A stretch of 64,000 nucleotides of DNA from CAVYUC01 sp963816685 (GCA_963816685.1 CAWFMB010000021.1:62001-126000); one strand, 5' to 3'; shown: positions 35,780 through 43,253, numbered from the stretch's first letter. Notes: generated by a model not told the origin, from the letters alone. Translations and numbers: made by a program.

Positions 35780-36592
35780 ATGGATAACGGATTAAATCTA
35801 AATACCAACTGGCGTAAAGTCGCTTCTACCATCTACCAAAAACCTACCGATTCAAAAATTTACGGTTCGGTGGATATTGATGTTACCGAACTGGAAAAAT
35901 TTATTGCCGAAAAGCGCCGGGAAGGGGTTAAAACCACCCTCACGCATATTATGACTTTAATCGTAGGGCGTGCCATTGACCGGGAGGTTCCGGAACTGAA
36001 TTGTTTTGTCCGCCGGGGAAAGGTGGTTCAGCGGCCGCAGCTGGATGCCACGGTGAGCGTTTTATTGCCGGGCGGGCAAATGGGGTCGGTGAAAGTGGAA
36101 AATGCCGGCCACCTTACCGTTTCGGAACTGGCGGATATCATGCAGCAGAAGATAATCCGCTCCAGGCAGGGCAACGAAAACAAAGCCATGCAGTCGAAAG
36201 AAATGCTCTCCTCCGTTCCCTGGCCGTTTAGGGTCTGGTTGTACAGGTTATACAAAACTGTCACCATCCACTGGGGGATTTCCATCCCTTTTCTCGGACT
36301 TTCAGCCAACAGTTTTGGTTCCTATGTAATATCCAACATTGGCAGTATTGGCCTCGACAGTGGTTATGGCGCACTGCTTCCATCGGCAAATGTGTCCATT
36401 GTCCTTATTTTGGGTGGTGTAATCAAAAAACCTGTAGTGGTAAACGATGAAATTATCCCCCGCAGAATCCTCTCCCTTTCTGCAACGCTTGATCATCGTG
36501 TGGTAGACGGTTCACATGGAGGTAAACTTTTCCGGTTCATCAAACAAATGGTTAAAAATCCACATTTGCTTGAAATAAAGCCTGAAGTGTAA
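35780..36592 (+). CDS. stand-alone 2-oxoacid dehydrogenase acyltransferase (E2 catalytic) domain protein
   Basis: A 270-residue protein equal to the catalytic domain of E2 acyltransferases, without lipoyl or E3-binding domains. It has the CAT-like trimer fold markers: YGSVDIDVTELEKFI (about 28-42), GSYVISNIGSIGLDSGYGAL (about 179-198) and the catalytic DHRVVDGSHGG (about 240-250) with His and Asp. Proteins of this type without lipoyl domains may acetylate a carrier or small molecule, or serve as a detached E2. An unusual feature is the WPFRVWLYRLYKTVTIHWG insertion-like segment (about 142-160). Its relation to the E1 gene at 27.2 kb is speculative. Confidence 0.8.
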   Translation: MDNGLNLNTNWRKVASTIYQKPTDSKIYGSVDIDVTELEKFIAEKRREGVKTTLTHIMTLIVGRAIDREVPELNCFVRRGKVVQRPQLDATVSVLLPGGQMGSVKVENAGHLTVSELADIMQQKIIRSRQGNENKAMQSKEMLSSVPWPFRVWLYRLYKTVTIHWGISIPFLGLSANSFGSYVISNIGSIGLDSGYGALLPSANVSIVLILGGVIKKPVVVNDEIIPRRILSLSATLDHRVVDGSHGGKLFRFIKQMVKNPHLLEIKPEV

Positions 36593-36655
36593 ACCGGCTT
36601 TCCAGTCCCTGTTTTTCCCTTTAAATGTTGCTTAACATGTTGCAATATATTTTTC

Positions 36656-36669
36656 CGTGTACGAACACG
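36656..36669. promoter_or_regulatory. LacI-family operator upstream of the lacI-like gene
   Basis: CGTGTACGAACACG, the reverse complement of the uxaE operator core; the exact match extends over 22 bases (36652-36673). An exact TAnnTTTG element (TAGTTTTG, 36688-36695) lies 18 bases downstream, so the operator would cover the -33 region of this promoter and allow autoregulation. Confidence 0.8.
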
Positions 36670-36687
36670 AAAAACGAAAAAATTACG

Positions 36688-36695
36688 TAGTTTTG
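36688..36695 (+). promoter_or_regulatory. candidate -7 element (TAnnTTTG) of the lacI-like gene
   Basis: TAGTTTTG matches the Bacteroidota -7 consensus exactly. No good -33 TTTG is present at 19-21 bases upstream, where the LacI-type operator lies. An ATG follows nine bases later but opens only a six-residue mini-ORF. Confidence 0.35.
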
Positions 36696-36739
36696 TATCG
36701 TGCATGAATATGTTTATTATATAAGCATTTAAAATTCAG

Positions 36740-37807
36740 ATTATTATAGAATCAAAAAAGCAAATACGAATTAAAGACATTGCCGAAAAAGCAAAAGTTT
36801 CAATCGGAACCGTAGATCGTGTTTTACACAACAGGGGAGAAGTGGCTGAATCCACGAAAAGGAAAATCCTTAAAATTATCACTGAACTGGATTATCAGCC
36901 CAATATTCTTGCAAGTACACTTGCATCAAAAAAATCAGCGGTTTTTGCTACCCTGCTGCCACAGCCTCCTTCACCTGAAGGTTACTGGAATAAACCCTTT
37001 ATCGGCGTAAAAAAACGGATTACTGAACTGTCGCAATTCGGTGTTCAGATTAATTCATTTACATTCAGCCAGTTCAATCCGGCAAGCTTTGCTGAAGAGG
37101 CCGAAAAGATTCTTTGGTTGAAACCTGATGGTGTGGTGCTGGCTCCTTTTTTCAGGAAGGAGGCGGTTCAGTTTATTGCCCGGCTAAGCGAAATTCAGAT
37201 ACCGTTCGTATTCATTGATTCGGAAATAAAAAATGCCGGACATATCAGTTATATCGGCCAGGATTCTTTTCAAAGCGGATTGGTTTCAGGGAAACTCCTC
37301 GATTTAATTCTTCCGGAAGGAAATATTCTTGTGCTGCATTTTGCAAAGGAAATGGATAATCAAAACCACCTGGTGCTGAGGGAAAAGGGTTTTTACAACT
37401 GGTACCGCGAGAACAAGCGCAACATTCATCAGTTATATACTGCAGAGGTTGCAGATACTGACAATGAAAACTGGATGCACAACATCCACGAAAAAATGGT
37501 AAAACACAATATAAAAGGAGTCTTTGTCACCAATTCGAAGGTTTTTTTTATTGGTCGCCTTGTAGAAAAATATGGTCTAAAAGGACTAAAAATAATAGGA
37601 CATGATCTGTTAACGGAGAATGTGGCATTTCTGAAAAAAGATATCGTGCAGTTTTTAATTTGTCAGCGCCCCGAAGAGCAGGGATACAATGCAATAAACA
37701 AGTTGTTCAGGCATGTCGTTCAAAAACGGACGATTGCAAAGGAAAACTATACTTCCATTGATATCGTAACCAAAGAAAACGTGGATTTTTATAAAGAATT
37801 TAAATAA
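36740..37807 (+). CDS. LacI-family transcriptional regulator of uronate genes (non-canonical start)
   Basis: A LacI/GalR-type regulator of about 355 residues. The DNA-binding HTH is encoded at 36761-36841: IRIKDIAEKAKVSIGTVDRV followed by LHNRGEVA; a sugar-binding periplasmic-protein-like domain follows (VFATLLPQPPSPEGYWNKPF, DGVVLAPFF, IPFVFIDSEI, GVFVTNSKVFFIGRLV). A GTG at 36842 would remove the whole HTH, so it is unlikely to be the real start. Upstream of the HTH in this frame there is no ATG, GTG or TTG before a TAA at 36722; ATT (36740 or 36743) or ATA codons are the only options. The gene is 7 bases from the SDR gene, and its operator equals that of uxaE, so it is the probable regulator of both loci. 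Confidence 0.75.
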   Translation: MIIESKKQIRIKDIAEKAKVSIGTVDRVLHNRGEVAESTKRKILKIITELDYQPNILASTLASKKSAVFATLLPQPPSPEGYWNKPFIGVKKRITELSQFGVQINSFTFSQFNPASFAEEAEKILWLKPDGVVLAPFFRKEAVQFIARLSEIQIPFVFIDSEIKNAGHISYIGQDSFQSGLVSGKLLDLILPEGNILVLHFAKEMDNQNHLVLREKGFYNWYRENKRNIHQLYTAEVADTDNENWMHNIHEKMVKHNIKGVFVTNSKVFFIGRLVEKYGLKGLKIIGHDLLTENVAFLKKDIVQFLICQRPEEQGYNAINKLFRHVVQKRTIAKENYTSIDIVTKENVDFYKEFK

Positions 37808-37814
37808 GTGTACT

Positions 37815-38666
37815 ATGAAACCAATGTCATTTGATGATCTGAAAGGAAAAGTTTGTGTTATTACCGGAGGGGCCGGAGTGCTCGGAAGCGCCATGGTAAG
37901 TGCGTTGGCATCAGTGGGAATGAAAATTGCCATTGCCGATATCAATAAAGAAGTTGCAGATAAGGTTGCCGGGGAAATTTCAAAGCAATCCGGCGCCACC
38001 ATAATCGGTGTGGCTGCAAATGTGCTCGACAAGGAATCGCTGGAAGCCGCCAGGGAAATCATAAACAGCGAACTGGGCGAAATTGATGTGTTAATCAACG
38101 GGGCGGGGGGCAACAGTCCACAGGCCACAACAAAAGTGGAACAGATGCAGGAAGCAGACATTGATAACCTGGCCGATACGTTCTACGGATTGCAAATGGA
38201 AGGTTTCGACAAGGTTTTTGCCCTGAATTTTAAAGGTACACTGCTTCCTACCATGGTTTTCACGATAGATATGCTGAAAAACAGAAAAGGTGCAGTATTG
38301 AATATTTCGTCGATGAACAGCTTTAAGCCACTGACGAAAATCCCTGCCTATTCTGCTGCAAAAGCATCGGTCAACAATTTTACCGAATGGCTTGCCGTGC
38401 ATCTGGCAAAAGTGGGAATCCGGGTAAATGCAATAGCTCCGGGATTTTTTATTACCCATCAAAACAGGTTCCTGGTGATGGATGAAAAAACTGGAAACTA
38501 CTCGCCCCGCGGTCAAAAAATAGTGAACAACACCCCTATGGGAAAATTTGGTGAACCGGAAGATTTGCAGGGGGCAACATTGTTTCTCCTTTCCGATGTT
38601 TCTGCTTTTATTACAGGTATTATTATTCCTGTAGATGGCGGTTACTCTGCTTTTGGAGGGGTGTAA
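37815..38666 (+). CDS. uxuB: SDR-type D-fructuronate reductase / D-mannonate oxidoreductase
   Basis: A 283-residue short-chain dehydrogenase of the group used as fructuronate reductase in Bacillus and many Bacteroidota. Features: cofactor motif VITGGAGVLGSAM (residues about 15-27), LINGAGGNSPQATT (about 93-106), the catalytic Ser in NISSMNSF and YxxxK in AYSAAKAS (about 177-184), and the C-terminal FITGIIIPVDGGYSAF. The extra segment around EQMQEADIDNLADTFYGLQMEG is typical for this SDR subgroup. It would reduce fructuronate from UxaC/UxaE to mannonate in the cytoplasm. It directly follows the LacI-type regulator (7 bases) and is followed by a REP-like hairpin and a PfkB kinase. Confidence 0.82.
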   Translation: MKPMSFDDLKGKVCVITGGAGVLGSAMVSALASVGMKIAIADINKEVADKVAGEISKQSGATIIGVAANVLDKESLEAAREIINSELGEIDVLINGAGGNSPQATTKVEQMQEADIDNLADTFYGLQMEGFDKVFALNFKGTLLPTMVFTIDMLKNRKGAVLNISSMNSFKPLTKIPAYSAAKASVNNFTEWLAVHLAKVGIRVNAIAPGFFITHQNRFLVMDEKTGNYSPRGQKIVNNTPMGKFGEPEDLQGATLFLLSDVSAFITGIIIPVDGGYSAFGGV

Positions 38667-38669
38667 AAA

Positions 38670-38702
38670 AAGCCTCCCTAAATCCCTCCCAGGGAGGGAC
38701 TT
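38670..38702. repeat. REP-like CCTCCCTAAATCCCTCC hairpin, second copy
   Basis: The sequence AAGCCTCCCTAAATCCCTCC is followed by CAGGGAGGGACTT, nearly identical to the copy at 14422-14458. The stem CCCTCCC/GGGAGGG is not followed by a T tract. It begins five bases after the uxuB stop. Confidence 0.75.
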
Positions 38703-38773
38703 AAAAATTAAATATGTATTCGAACCTGTAATATGGAATACAAACACGAAAGATTAAACTATAAATAATAACT

Positions 38774-39853
38774 ATGAGTATAGAATTGAAAAAGAACTGT
38801 AAGTATGCCATGCTGGTGCCCACAAGCATGGGAACGCGGTTGACACCCGACAGTGGCCAGCCGGTGCATGCAAGCGATACATTTAAATTACATGTGACAA
38901 GTGCCGAAACCAATGTAGCCAGCATTTCATCGTTTCTTGGACTGCCGGTGAAAGTTTTAACCACCTTTGTGAAAGGCAGTCCGATTGCCCACCTGATTAA
39001 AGGAAACCTGAAGGCGCGGCAAATGGATTACGAAGGGCCGGAAGTGGAACAGGGCAGCCCCTGGGGATACCGCCACCAGATTAACATTGCCGACAGTGGT
39101 TACGGTAGCCGCGGCCCCCGTGTTTTTAACGATCGTGCAGGCGAAGTTGGCCGCACCCTCAATGTGAAGGATTTTGACCTGGAACGAATATTTGGTGAAG
39201 AAGGCGTACAAATCGTGCATATGTCAGGTTTAATCGCAGCGCTTTCTCCTGAAACAAGCCAGTTTTGCCTCGAAATTGCACGGACGGCAAAAAAATACGA
39301 TACCAAAATTTCCTTCGATTTAAACCATCGTGCTTCTTTCTGGAAGGGACGCGAAAAGGAATTACGGGATAACTTCACAGAAATCGCTTCCGTGTCGGAT
39401 ATTCTTATTGGAAATGAAGAGGATTTTCAGCTTTGTTTCGGAATCGAGGGTCCCCCTGCAGGGGGTGAAGGACTAAAAGCCAAAATTGACGGATTTAAAG
39501 GTTTGATAAAAAGGGTGAAGGAAACTTTCCCGAATGCCACTGTTTTTGCCACCACATTGCGCGAAGTAATAAGCGTAAACCAACACCTCTGGGGGGCAAT
39601 CATGCTGGAAGGAGACAACTGGCATGTTGTTGAGCCGCGCGAAATCAGCGTTCTCGATCGCATTGGCGGCGGTGATGGTTTTGTTGGCGGAATGCTGTAC
39701 GGAATTTTAAGAAACTGGGAACCGGAGAAATGGCCGCAGTTTGGCTGGGCAACCGGTGCTATGGCTACAACATTCCTTACGGATTATGCACAACCAGCCG
39801 ACGAAGAAATGGTGTGGAGTATCTGGCACGGGAATGCGAGGGTGAAGAGGTAG
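38774..39853 (+). CDS. PfkB-family sugar(-acid) kinase, KdgK-like paralogue
   Basis: A 359-residue ribokinase-fold protein, related to but clearly divergent from KdgK at 13.4 kb. It has NVASISSFLGLPVKVLTTFVKGSP in the lid/substrate region, KISFDLNHRASFWKG and ILIGNEEDFQLCFG (both typical of KDG kinases), and DRIGGGDGFVGGMLYG (about 294-309), where the usual Ser after the catalytic Asp is Gly. Between them, residues about 222-232 (EGPPAGGEGL) are encoded by a GC-rich REP-like hairpin. Genomic position with uxuB suggests phosphorylation of KDG or a related aldonate. The exact substrate is uncertain. Confidence 0.75.
   Translation: MSIELKKNCKYAMLVPTSMGTRLTPDSGQPVHASDTFKLHVTSAETNVASISSFLGLPVKVLTTFVKGSPIAHLIKGNLKARQMDYEGPEVEQGSPWGYRHQINIADSGYGSRGPRVFNDRAGEVGRTLNVKDFDLERIFGEEGVQIVHMSGLIAALSPETSQFCLEIARTAKKYDTKISFDLNHRASFWKGREKELRDNFTEIASVSDILIGNEEDFQLCFGIEGPPAGGEGLKAKIDGFKGLIKRVKETFPNATVFATTLREVISVNQHLWGAIMLEGDNWHVVEPREISVLDRIGGGDGFVGGMLYGILRNWEPEKWPQFGWATGAMATTFLTDYAQPADEEMVWSIWHGNARVKR
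39448..39475. repeat. REP-like hairpin inside the PfkB kinase gene
   Basis: GGTCCCCCTGCAGGGGGTGA forms a perfect TCCCCCTGCAGGGGG-type dyad (CCCCCTGCAGGGGG), followed by AGGACTAAAA, recalling the CCCCCT...AGGGGG elements between genes. It is read in frame as EGPPAGGEGL in a loop region of the kinase. Confidence 0.5.
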
Positions 39854-39854
39854 G

Positions 39855-39887
39855 AAGCCCCCTCCAGCTCCCCCAAGGGGGAGAGAA
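39855..39887. repeat. REP-like hairpin after the PfkB kinase
   Basis: AAGCCCCCTCCAGCTCCCCC, then AAGGGGGAGAGAA: stem CTCCCCC/GGGGGAG with a 2-nt AA apex. It follows the stop by one base and marks the left edge of the purine-rich repeat island. Confidence 0.75.
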
Positions 39888-40080
39888 TAGCGGATGCAGA
39901 GTAAAAGGAAGGCGAAGGCTGAGGCCCAGGCGAAGGAAGAAATAGGAAGACGAAGGCTGAGGCTAAGGCGAAGGAAGAAATAGGAAGGCAGAGGCAGAGG
40001 CTAAGGCGAAGGAAGAAAGAGGAAGGCAGAGGCGAAGGAAGAAGAAGAGAAGAAAGGGGAAGGAAGAAATAGATTGATTT
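39888..40080 (+). repeat. purine-rich repeat arm, left of the IVP gene
   Basis: Degenerate hexamer-like units GAGGCTAAGGCGAAGGAAGAA(A/T) reiterated about ten times, with almost no pyrimidine except C and T within GGCT/GGC. A 48-base segment (40025-40072) is repeated exactly at 40561-40608 on the other side of the IVP gene. Confidence 0.8.
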
Positions 40081-40103
40081 GAAATAAAATTAAGAGAGAT
40101 TAA

Positions 40104-40466
40104 ATGCAAAAGTATAATGATTTCAGGGATATGTCTGTGTGGCAAAAGTCTTTTGCTTTGCTTCGGGAGGTTTATCAAATTATCAAGGTTTTTCCTCCGG
40201 AAGAGAAATATGTTTTAACCGATGATTTAAGGAGGTCGGGAAATTCGGTTGTCCATAATATTGCGGAAGGTTATGGAAGATATGAAGCTAAGGATAAAAC
40301 CAGGTTTTATAAAATTTCAAGGGGGAGTGCTTATGAAGCCATGAGCCAGATTCTTGTCGCTGAAGCTGAACATTATATTTTTTCTTCTGTCTCGGAAGAT
40401 ATGATTAACAAGTACAAACATGTTATTGAAGAGTTAAATGCATTGATACACTCTCTGGAGAAATAA
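40104..40466 (+). CDS. four-helix-bundle protein of the 23S rRNA intervening-sequence (IVP) family
   Basis: A 120-residue all-helical protein of the 23S-IVP/S23 four-helix-bundle family. The family pattern is clear: MSVWQKSFALLREVYQIIKVFP, then DLRRSGNSVVHNIAEGYGR (residues about 46-64) and FYKISRGSAYEAMSQILVAE. Homologues are encoded within 23S rRNA introns of some bacteria and are related to the Avd accessory protein of diversity-generating retroelements; molecular function is not established. Here there is no rRNA nearby; the gene sits inside a purine-rich repeat island and is flanked by an exact 48-base direct repeat, which suggests it travels with the repeat. Confidence 0.88.
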   Translation: MQKYNDFRDMSVWQKSFALLREVYQIIKVFPPEEKYVLTDDLRRSGNSVVHNIAEGYGRYEAKDKTRFYKISRGSAYEAMSQILVAEAEHYIFSSVSEDMINKYKHVIEELNALIHSLEK

Positions 40467-40611
40467 GGCAGAGGCTGAGGCTAAGGCTAAGGCTAAGGCG
40501 AAGGAAGAAAGAGGAAGGCAGAGGCAGAGGCTAAGGCTAAGGAAGAAATAGGAAGGCAGAGGCAGAGGCGAAGGAAGAAGAAGAGAAGAAAGGGGAAGGA
40601 AGAAATAGTTT
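40467..40611 (+). repeat. purine-rich repeat arm, right of the IVP gene
   Basis: Continuation of the GAGGCTAAGG / GCAGAGGCAGAGG units right after the IVP stop codon, ending in the 48-base segment identical to 40025-40072 and then a shared (A/T)TTGATTTG motif. Confidence 0.8.
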
Positions 40612-40691
40612 GATTTGTAAAAATAATGATAATGGAGTATTGTATGGAGAAATATAAAGATTTCACTGTAAAGTCACGTAACGCACCAGGA

Positions 40692-40822
40692 TCGGCATTC
40701 TTTGACGTTTCCTTTTCCTTTTCCTATGCCTATGCCTTTGCCTGTGCCTATGCCTCTATTTAAATCAGGTATCGGATCAGGAACGGCTTTTTTTCTAAGC
40801 CTGAGCCTGAGACTGTGCCTAT
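40692..40822. repeat. pyrimidine-rich complementary arm
   Basis: Units such as CCTTTTCCTATGCCTATGCC and AAGCCTGAGCCTGAGACTG are the degenerate reverse complement of the GAGGCTAAGGC units, so together with the left arms they could form a long imperfect hairpin. The arm ends about 15 bases before the LarA-family gene. The 40467-40836 interval contains nothing else recognisable. Confidence 0.7.
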
Positions 40823-40836
40823 AAAAATAATATATT

Positions 40837-42123
40837 ATGCTGTATTACGAAAATGGTTCCACAGATACTCACCTCTCAGCAGACGATCTTAGGAAAGGTT
40901 TGTTTGAGGCGTTTAAAAATATTGGTGATAAGAAAAAAGTACTGGCTATTCCACCCGATTACACAAGATTACCATCAAGGGCAGGAGAACTGACAGAATT
41001 CACCTGGCAGTACTTTGGCGACAGGTTAACCGATGTGCTGCCTGCTCTTGGCACCCACACGGCAATGACAAGTGAGCAAATCAGCCACATGTTTGGTTCC
41101 ACACCTGAAAGTATCTTTCGAGTGCACGACTGGCGGAATGATGTCATTACACTTGGAACAGTTCCGGCGGATTTTGTAAAGGAGGTGTCCGGCGGGGCGG
41201 TCGATTATTCCTGGCCGGCACAGGTAAATAAATTACTGGTGGAAGGCGGTTTCGATTTGATACTTTCCATAGGTCAGGTGGTTCCCCATGAAGTAGTTGG
41301 AATGGCCAACTACAATAAAAATGTTTTTGTTGGAACCGGCGGAGCCGAGGGAATCAATAAAAGCCATTTTATTGGTGCTGCATATGGAATGGAAAAAATG
41401 ATGGGCCGCGCAGATACTCCGGTACGTAAAATATTTAACTATGCGTCCGAACATTTTTCGGCTCATCTTCCCATTGTTTATGTGCAAACCGTGGTGGGGT
41501 TGAACAAATTCGGCAAACTTCAAACCTACGGGTTGTTTGTCGGAGATGATTTCAGTGTGTTCGATAAAGCTGCAAAACTGTCCCTGCAGGTCAATTTCCA
41601 AATGGTGGAGAAACCGCTGAAGAAAGTAATTGTCTGGCTCGACCCGCTTGAGTTTAAAAGCACCTGGCTTGGAAACAAAAGTATATACCGCACTCGTATG
41701 GCTTTGGCCGATGATGGCGAATTAATTGTTCTGGCTCCCGCACTTGTTGAATTCGGGGAAGATAAGCAAATCGATAAACTCATCCGGAAATACGGCTATT
41801 TTGGAACACCACATACCCTGCAGATGGTTCAGGAAAATGAGGACTTGCGCCTGAATTTAAGTGCTGCTGCACATTTAATCCATGGTTCTTCCGAAGGCCG
41901 TTTTAGAATCACTTATTGTCCGGGTAAAAGAGATAACAACCTGACGAAAGCCGAAATAGAAAGTGTTGGCTTTAAATACGACGATTTCGATGAAATGATG
42001 GCAAAATACAATGTGGGAAAACTAAATGACGGATTTAATACACTGCCGGATGGCGAAGAAGTGTTCTATGTTTCAAATCCGGCAATTGGCCTGTGGGCTT
42101 ACAAGGACCGGTTTGAATATTAG
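40837..42123 (+). CDS. LarA-family nickel-dependent 2-hydroxyacid racemase/epimerase homologue
   Basis: A 428-residue protein of the LarA (lactate racemase) superfamily, which uses a nickel-pincer nucleotide (NPN) to invert 2-hydroxyacids; relatives act on several hydroxyacids including sugar acids. The key residues are conserved: His74 in GTHTAMT, His151 in VVPHEVVG, Lys161 (the lysine that holds the pincer cofactor) and His177 in NKSHF. The spacings of 10 and 16 residues equal those of H174-K184-H200 in L. plantarum LarA. Its place among uronate genes suggests a sugar-acid epimerase (for example aldonate C2) rather than a lactate enzyme. The cofactor genes larB, larC and larE are not in the window. 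Confidence 0.8.
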   Translation: MLYYENGSTDTHLSADDLRKGLFEAFKNIGDKKKVLAIPPDYTRLPSRAGELTEFTWQYFGDRLTDVLPALGTHTAMTSEQISHMFGSTPESIFRVHDWRNDVITLGTVPADFVKEVSGGAVDYSWPAQVNKLLVEGGFDLILSIGQVVPHEVVGMANYNKNVFVGTGGAEGINKSHFIGAAYGMEKMMGRADTPVRKIFNYASEHFSAHLPIVYVQTVVGLNKFGKLQTYGLFVGDDFSVFDKAAKLSLQVNFQMVEKPLKKVIVWLDPLEFKSTWLGNKSIYRTRMALADDGELIVLAPALVEFGEDKQIDKLIRKYGYFGTPHTLQMVQENEDLRLNLSAAAHLIHGSSEGRFRITYCPGKRDNNLTKAEIESVGFKYDDFDEMMAKYNVGKLNDGFNTLPDGEEVFYVSNPAIGLWAYKDRFEY

Positions 42124-42197
42124 AAGCCCATCCCGCCTTCCCTGAGAGGAGTTAAACAAGACAGGTATACAAGGTATGATTAAAAGATAAAATTAAA

Positions 42198-43253
42198 ATG
42201 AATTTGTCCAATTCAAATAAAAGATTCGGATTCTCCCTCCCGGGGGAGTCAGAAGGGGCTCTTATTCGCTGGGGAATTATTGGTGTGGGCGACGTTACGG
42301 AAGTAAAAAGCGGTCCGGCATTTTACAAGTCGGATAATTCTGAACTTGTAGCAGTAATGCGCCGCAATGCTGAAAAAGCAGCCGGTTATGCCCGCAGGCA
42401 TAACGTTCCGAATTGGTATACTGATGCATCGGAACTGATAAATAACAAAGAAGTTGATGCAGTTTATGTGGCCACTCCTCCCGATACGCATGCAAAATAT
42501 GCCATAGAAGCCATGCGCGCCGGCAAGCCTGTTTATGTGGAGAAACCAATGGCACGGAATTACAAGGAATGCAGGGAAATGTTGAAGGTTTCTGAAGAAA
42601 CAGGTATGCCGCTGCATGTAGCCTACTATCGGCGAACGCTTCCGGCGTTTTTGAAAGTGAAGGAGTTGGTGGATTCGCAGGCAATTGGAAAACCATTGCT
42701 GGTAAATTTAAAGTTGTATCAGCCGGCAAAGGAACGGCAGCAGTCGAAAGATGAAATGCACTGGCATGTTTTTCCTGAAAAAGGCGGCGCGGGCCACTTC
42801 TTCGATTTGGCTTCCCATCAGTTTGATTATCTCGATTTTGTTTTCGGAAAGATAATCACAGTAAACGGAAATGCATCCAATCAGGCCGGATTGTATCCTG
42901 CAGAAGATACAGTTGCCGGAACCTGGGTTCACGATTCAGGAGTTACCGGAACCGGGAGCTGGTGTTTTGTCGTTGATGATGCGGCTGAAACGGATGTTAT
43001 TGAGATAATTGGCGAAAAGGGGATAATTACATTTCCCTGTTTTAAACATGAAAAAGTTGTAGTCCAAACCAGTGAAGGGATTGCTGAACTGGGATTTGAG
43101 AACCCACAGCATATTTCCCGGTTTCTTGTGGAGCAGGTTAATGAAGAATTGCGTGGAAACGGGAAATGTGTAAGTACCGGAAAATCTGCTGCACGCACAA
43201 GCTGGGTGCTTGATGAAATGGTGAAGAATTATTATCCGGAGAAGGGGAGTTGA
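42198..43253 (+). CDS. cytoplasmic Gfo/Idh/MocA-family oxidoreductase with REP-derived N-terminus
   Basis: A 351-residue NAD(P)-dependent oxidoreductase without a signal peptide. The Rossmann motif is IRWGIIGVGDVTEVKSGPAF (residues about 23-42); the catalytic Lys motif is PVYVEKPMARNYKE (about 111-124), then HVAYYRRTLPAFLKVKELV and GAGHFFDLASHQFDYLDF with the conserved His. Homologues normally begin at about the IRWGIIG segment; here about 22 extra residues (with FSLPGESEGA) are encoded by a GC-rich hairpin resembling the intergenic REP elements. No alternative ATG lies near IRWG, so the extension is probably translated. Substrate unknown; the context points to a uronate-derived sugar acid. 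Confidence 0.85.
   Translation: MNLSNSNKRFGFSLPGESEGALIRWGIIGVGDVTEVKSGPAFYKSDNSELVAVMRRNAEKAAGYARRHNVPNWYTDASELINNKEVDAVYVATPPDTHAKYAIEAMRAGKPVYVEKPMARNYKECREMLKVSEETGMPLHVAYYRRTLPAFLKVKELVDSQAIGKPLLVNLKLYQPAKERQQSKDEMHWHVFPEKGGAGHFFDLASHQFDYLDFVFGKIITVNGNASNQAGLYPAEDTVAGTWVHDSGVTGTGSWCFVVDDAAETDVIEIIGEKGIITFPCFKHEKVVVQTSEGIAELGFENPQHISRFLVEQVNEELRGNGKCVSTGKSAARTSWVLDEMVKNYYPEKGS
42229..42262. repeat. REP-like hairpin inside the oxidoreductase start region
   Basis: TCTCCCTCCCGGGGGAGTCA then GAAGGGGCTCTT. This matches the reverse complement of the element at 39855-39887 (CTCCCCCTTGGGGGAGCTGG, AGGGGGCTT) over most positions. It is translated in frame as FSLPGESEGALI. Confidence 0.6.
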
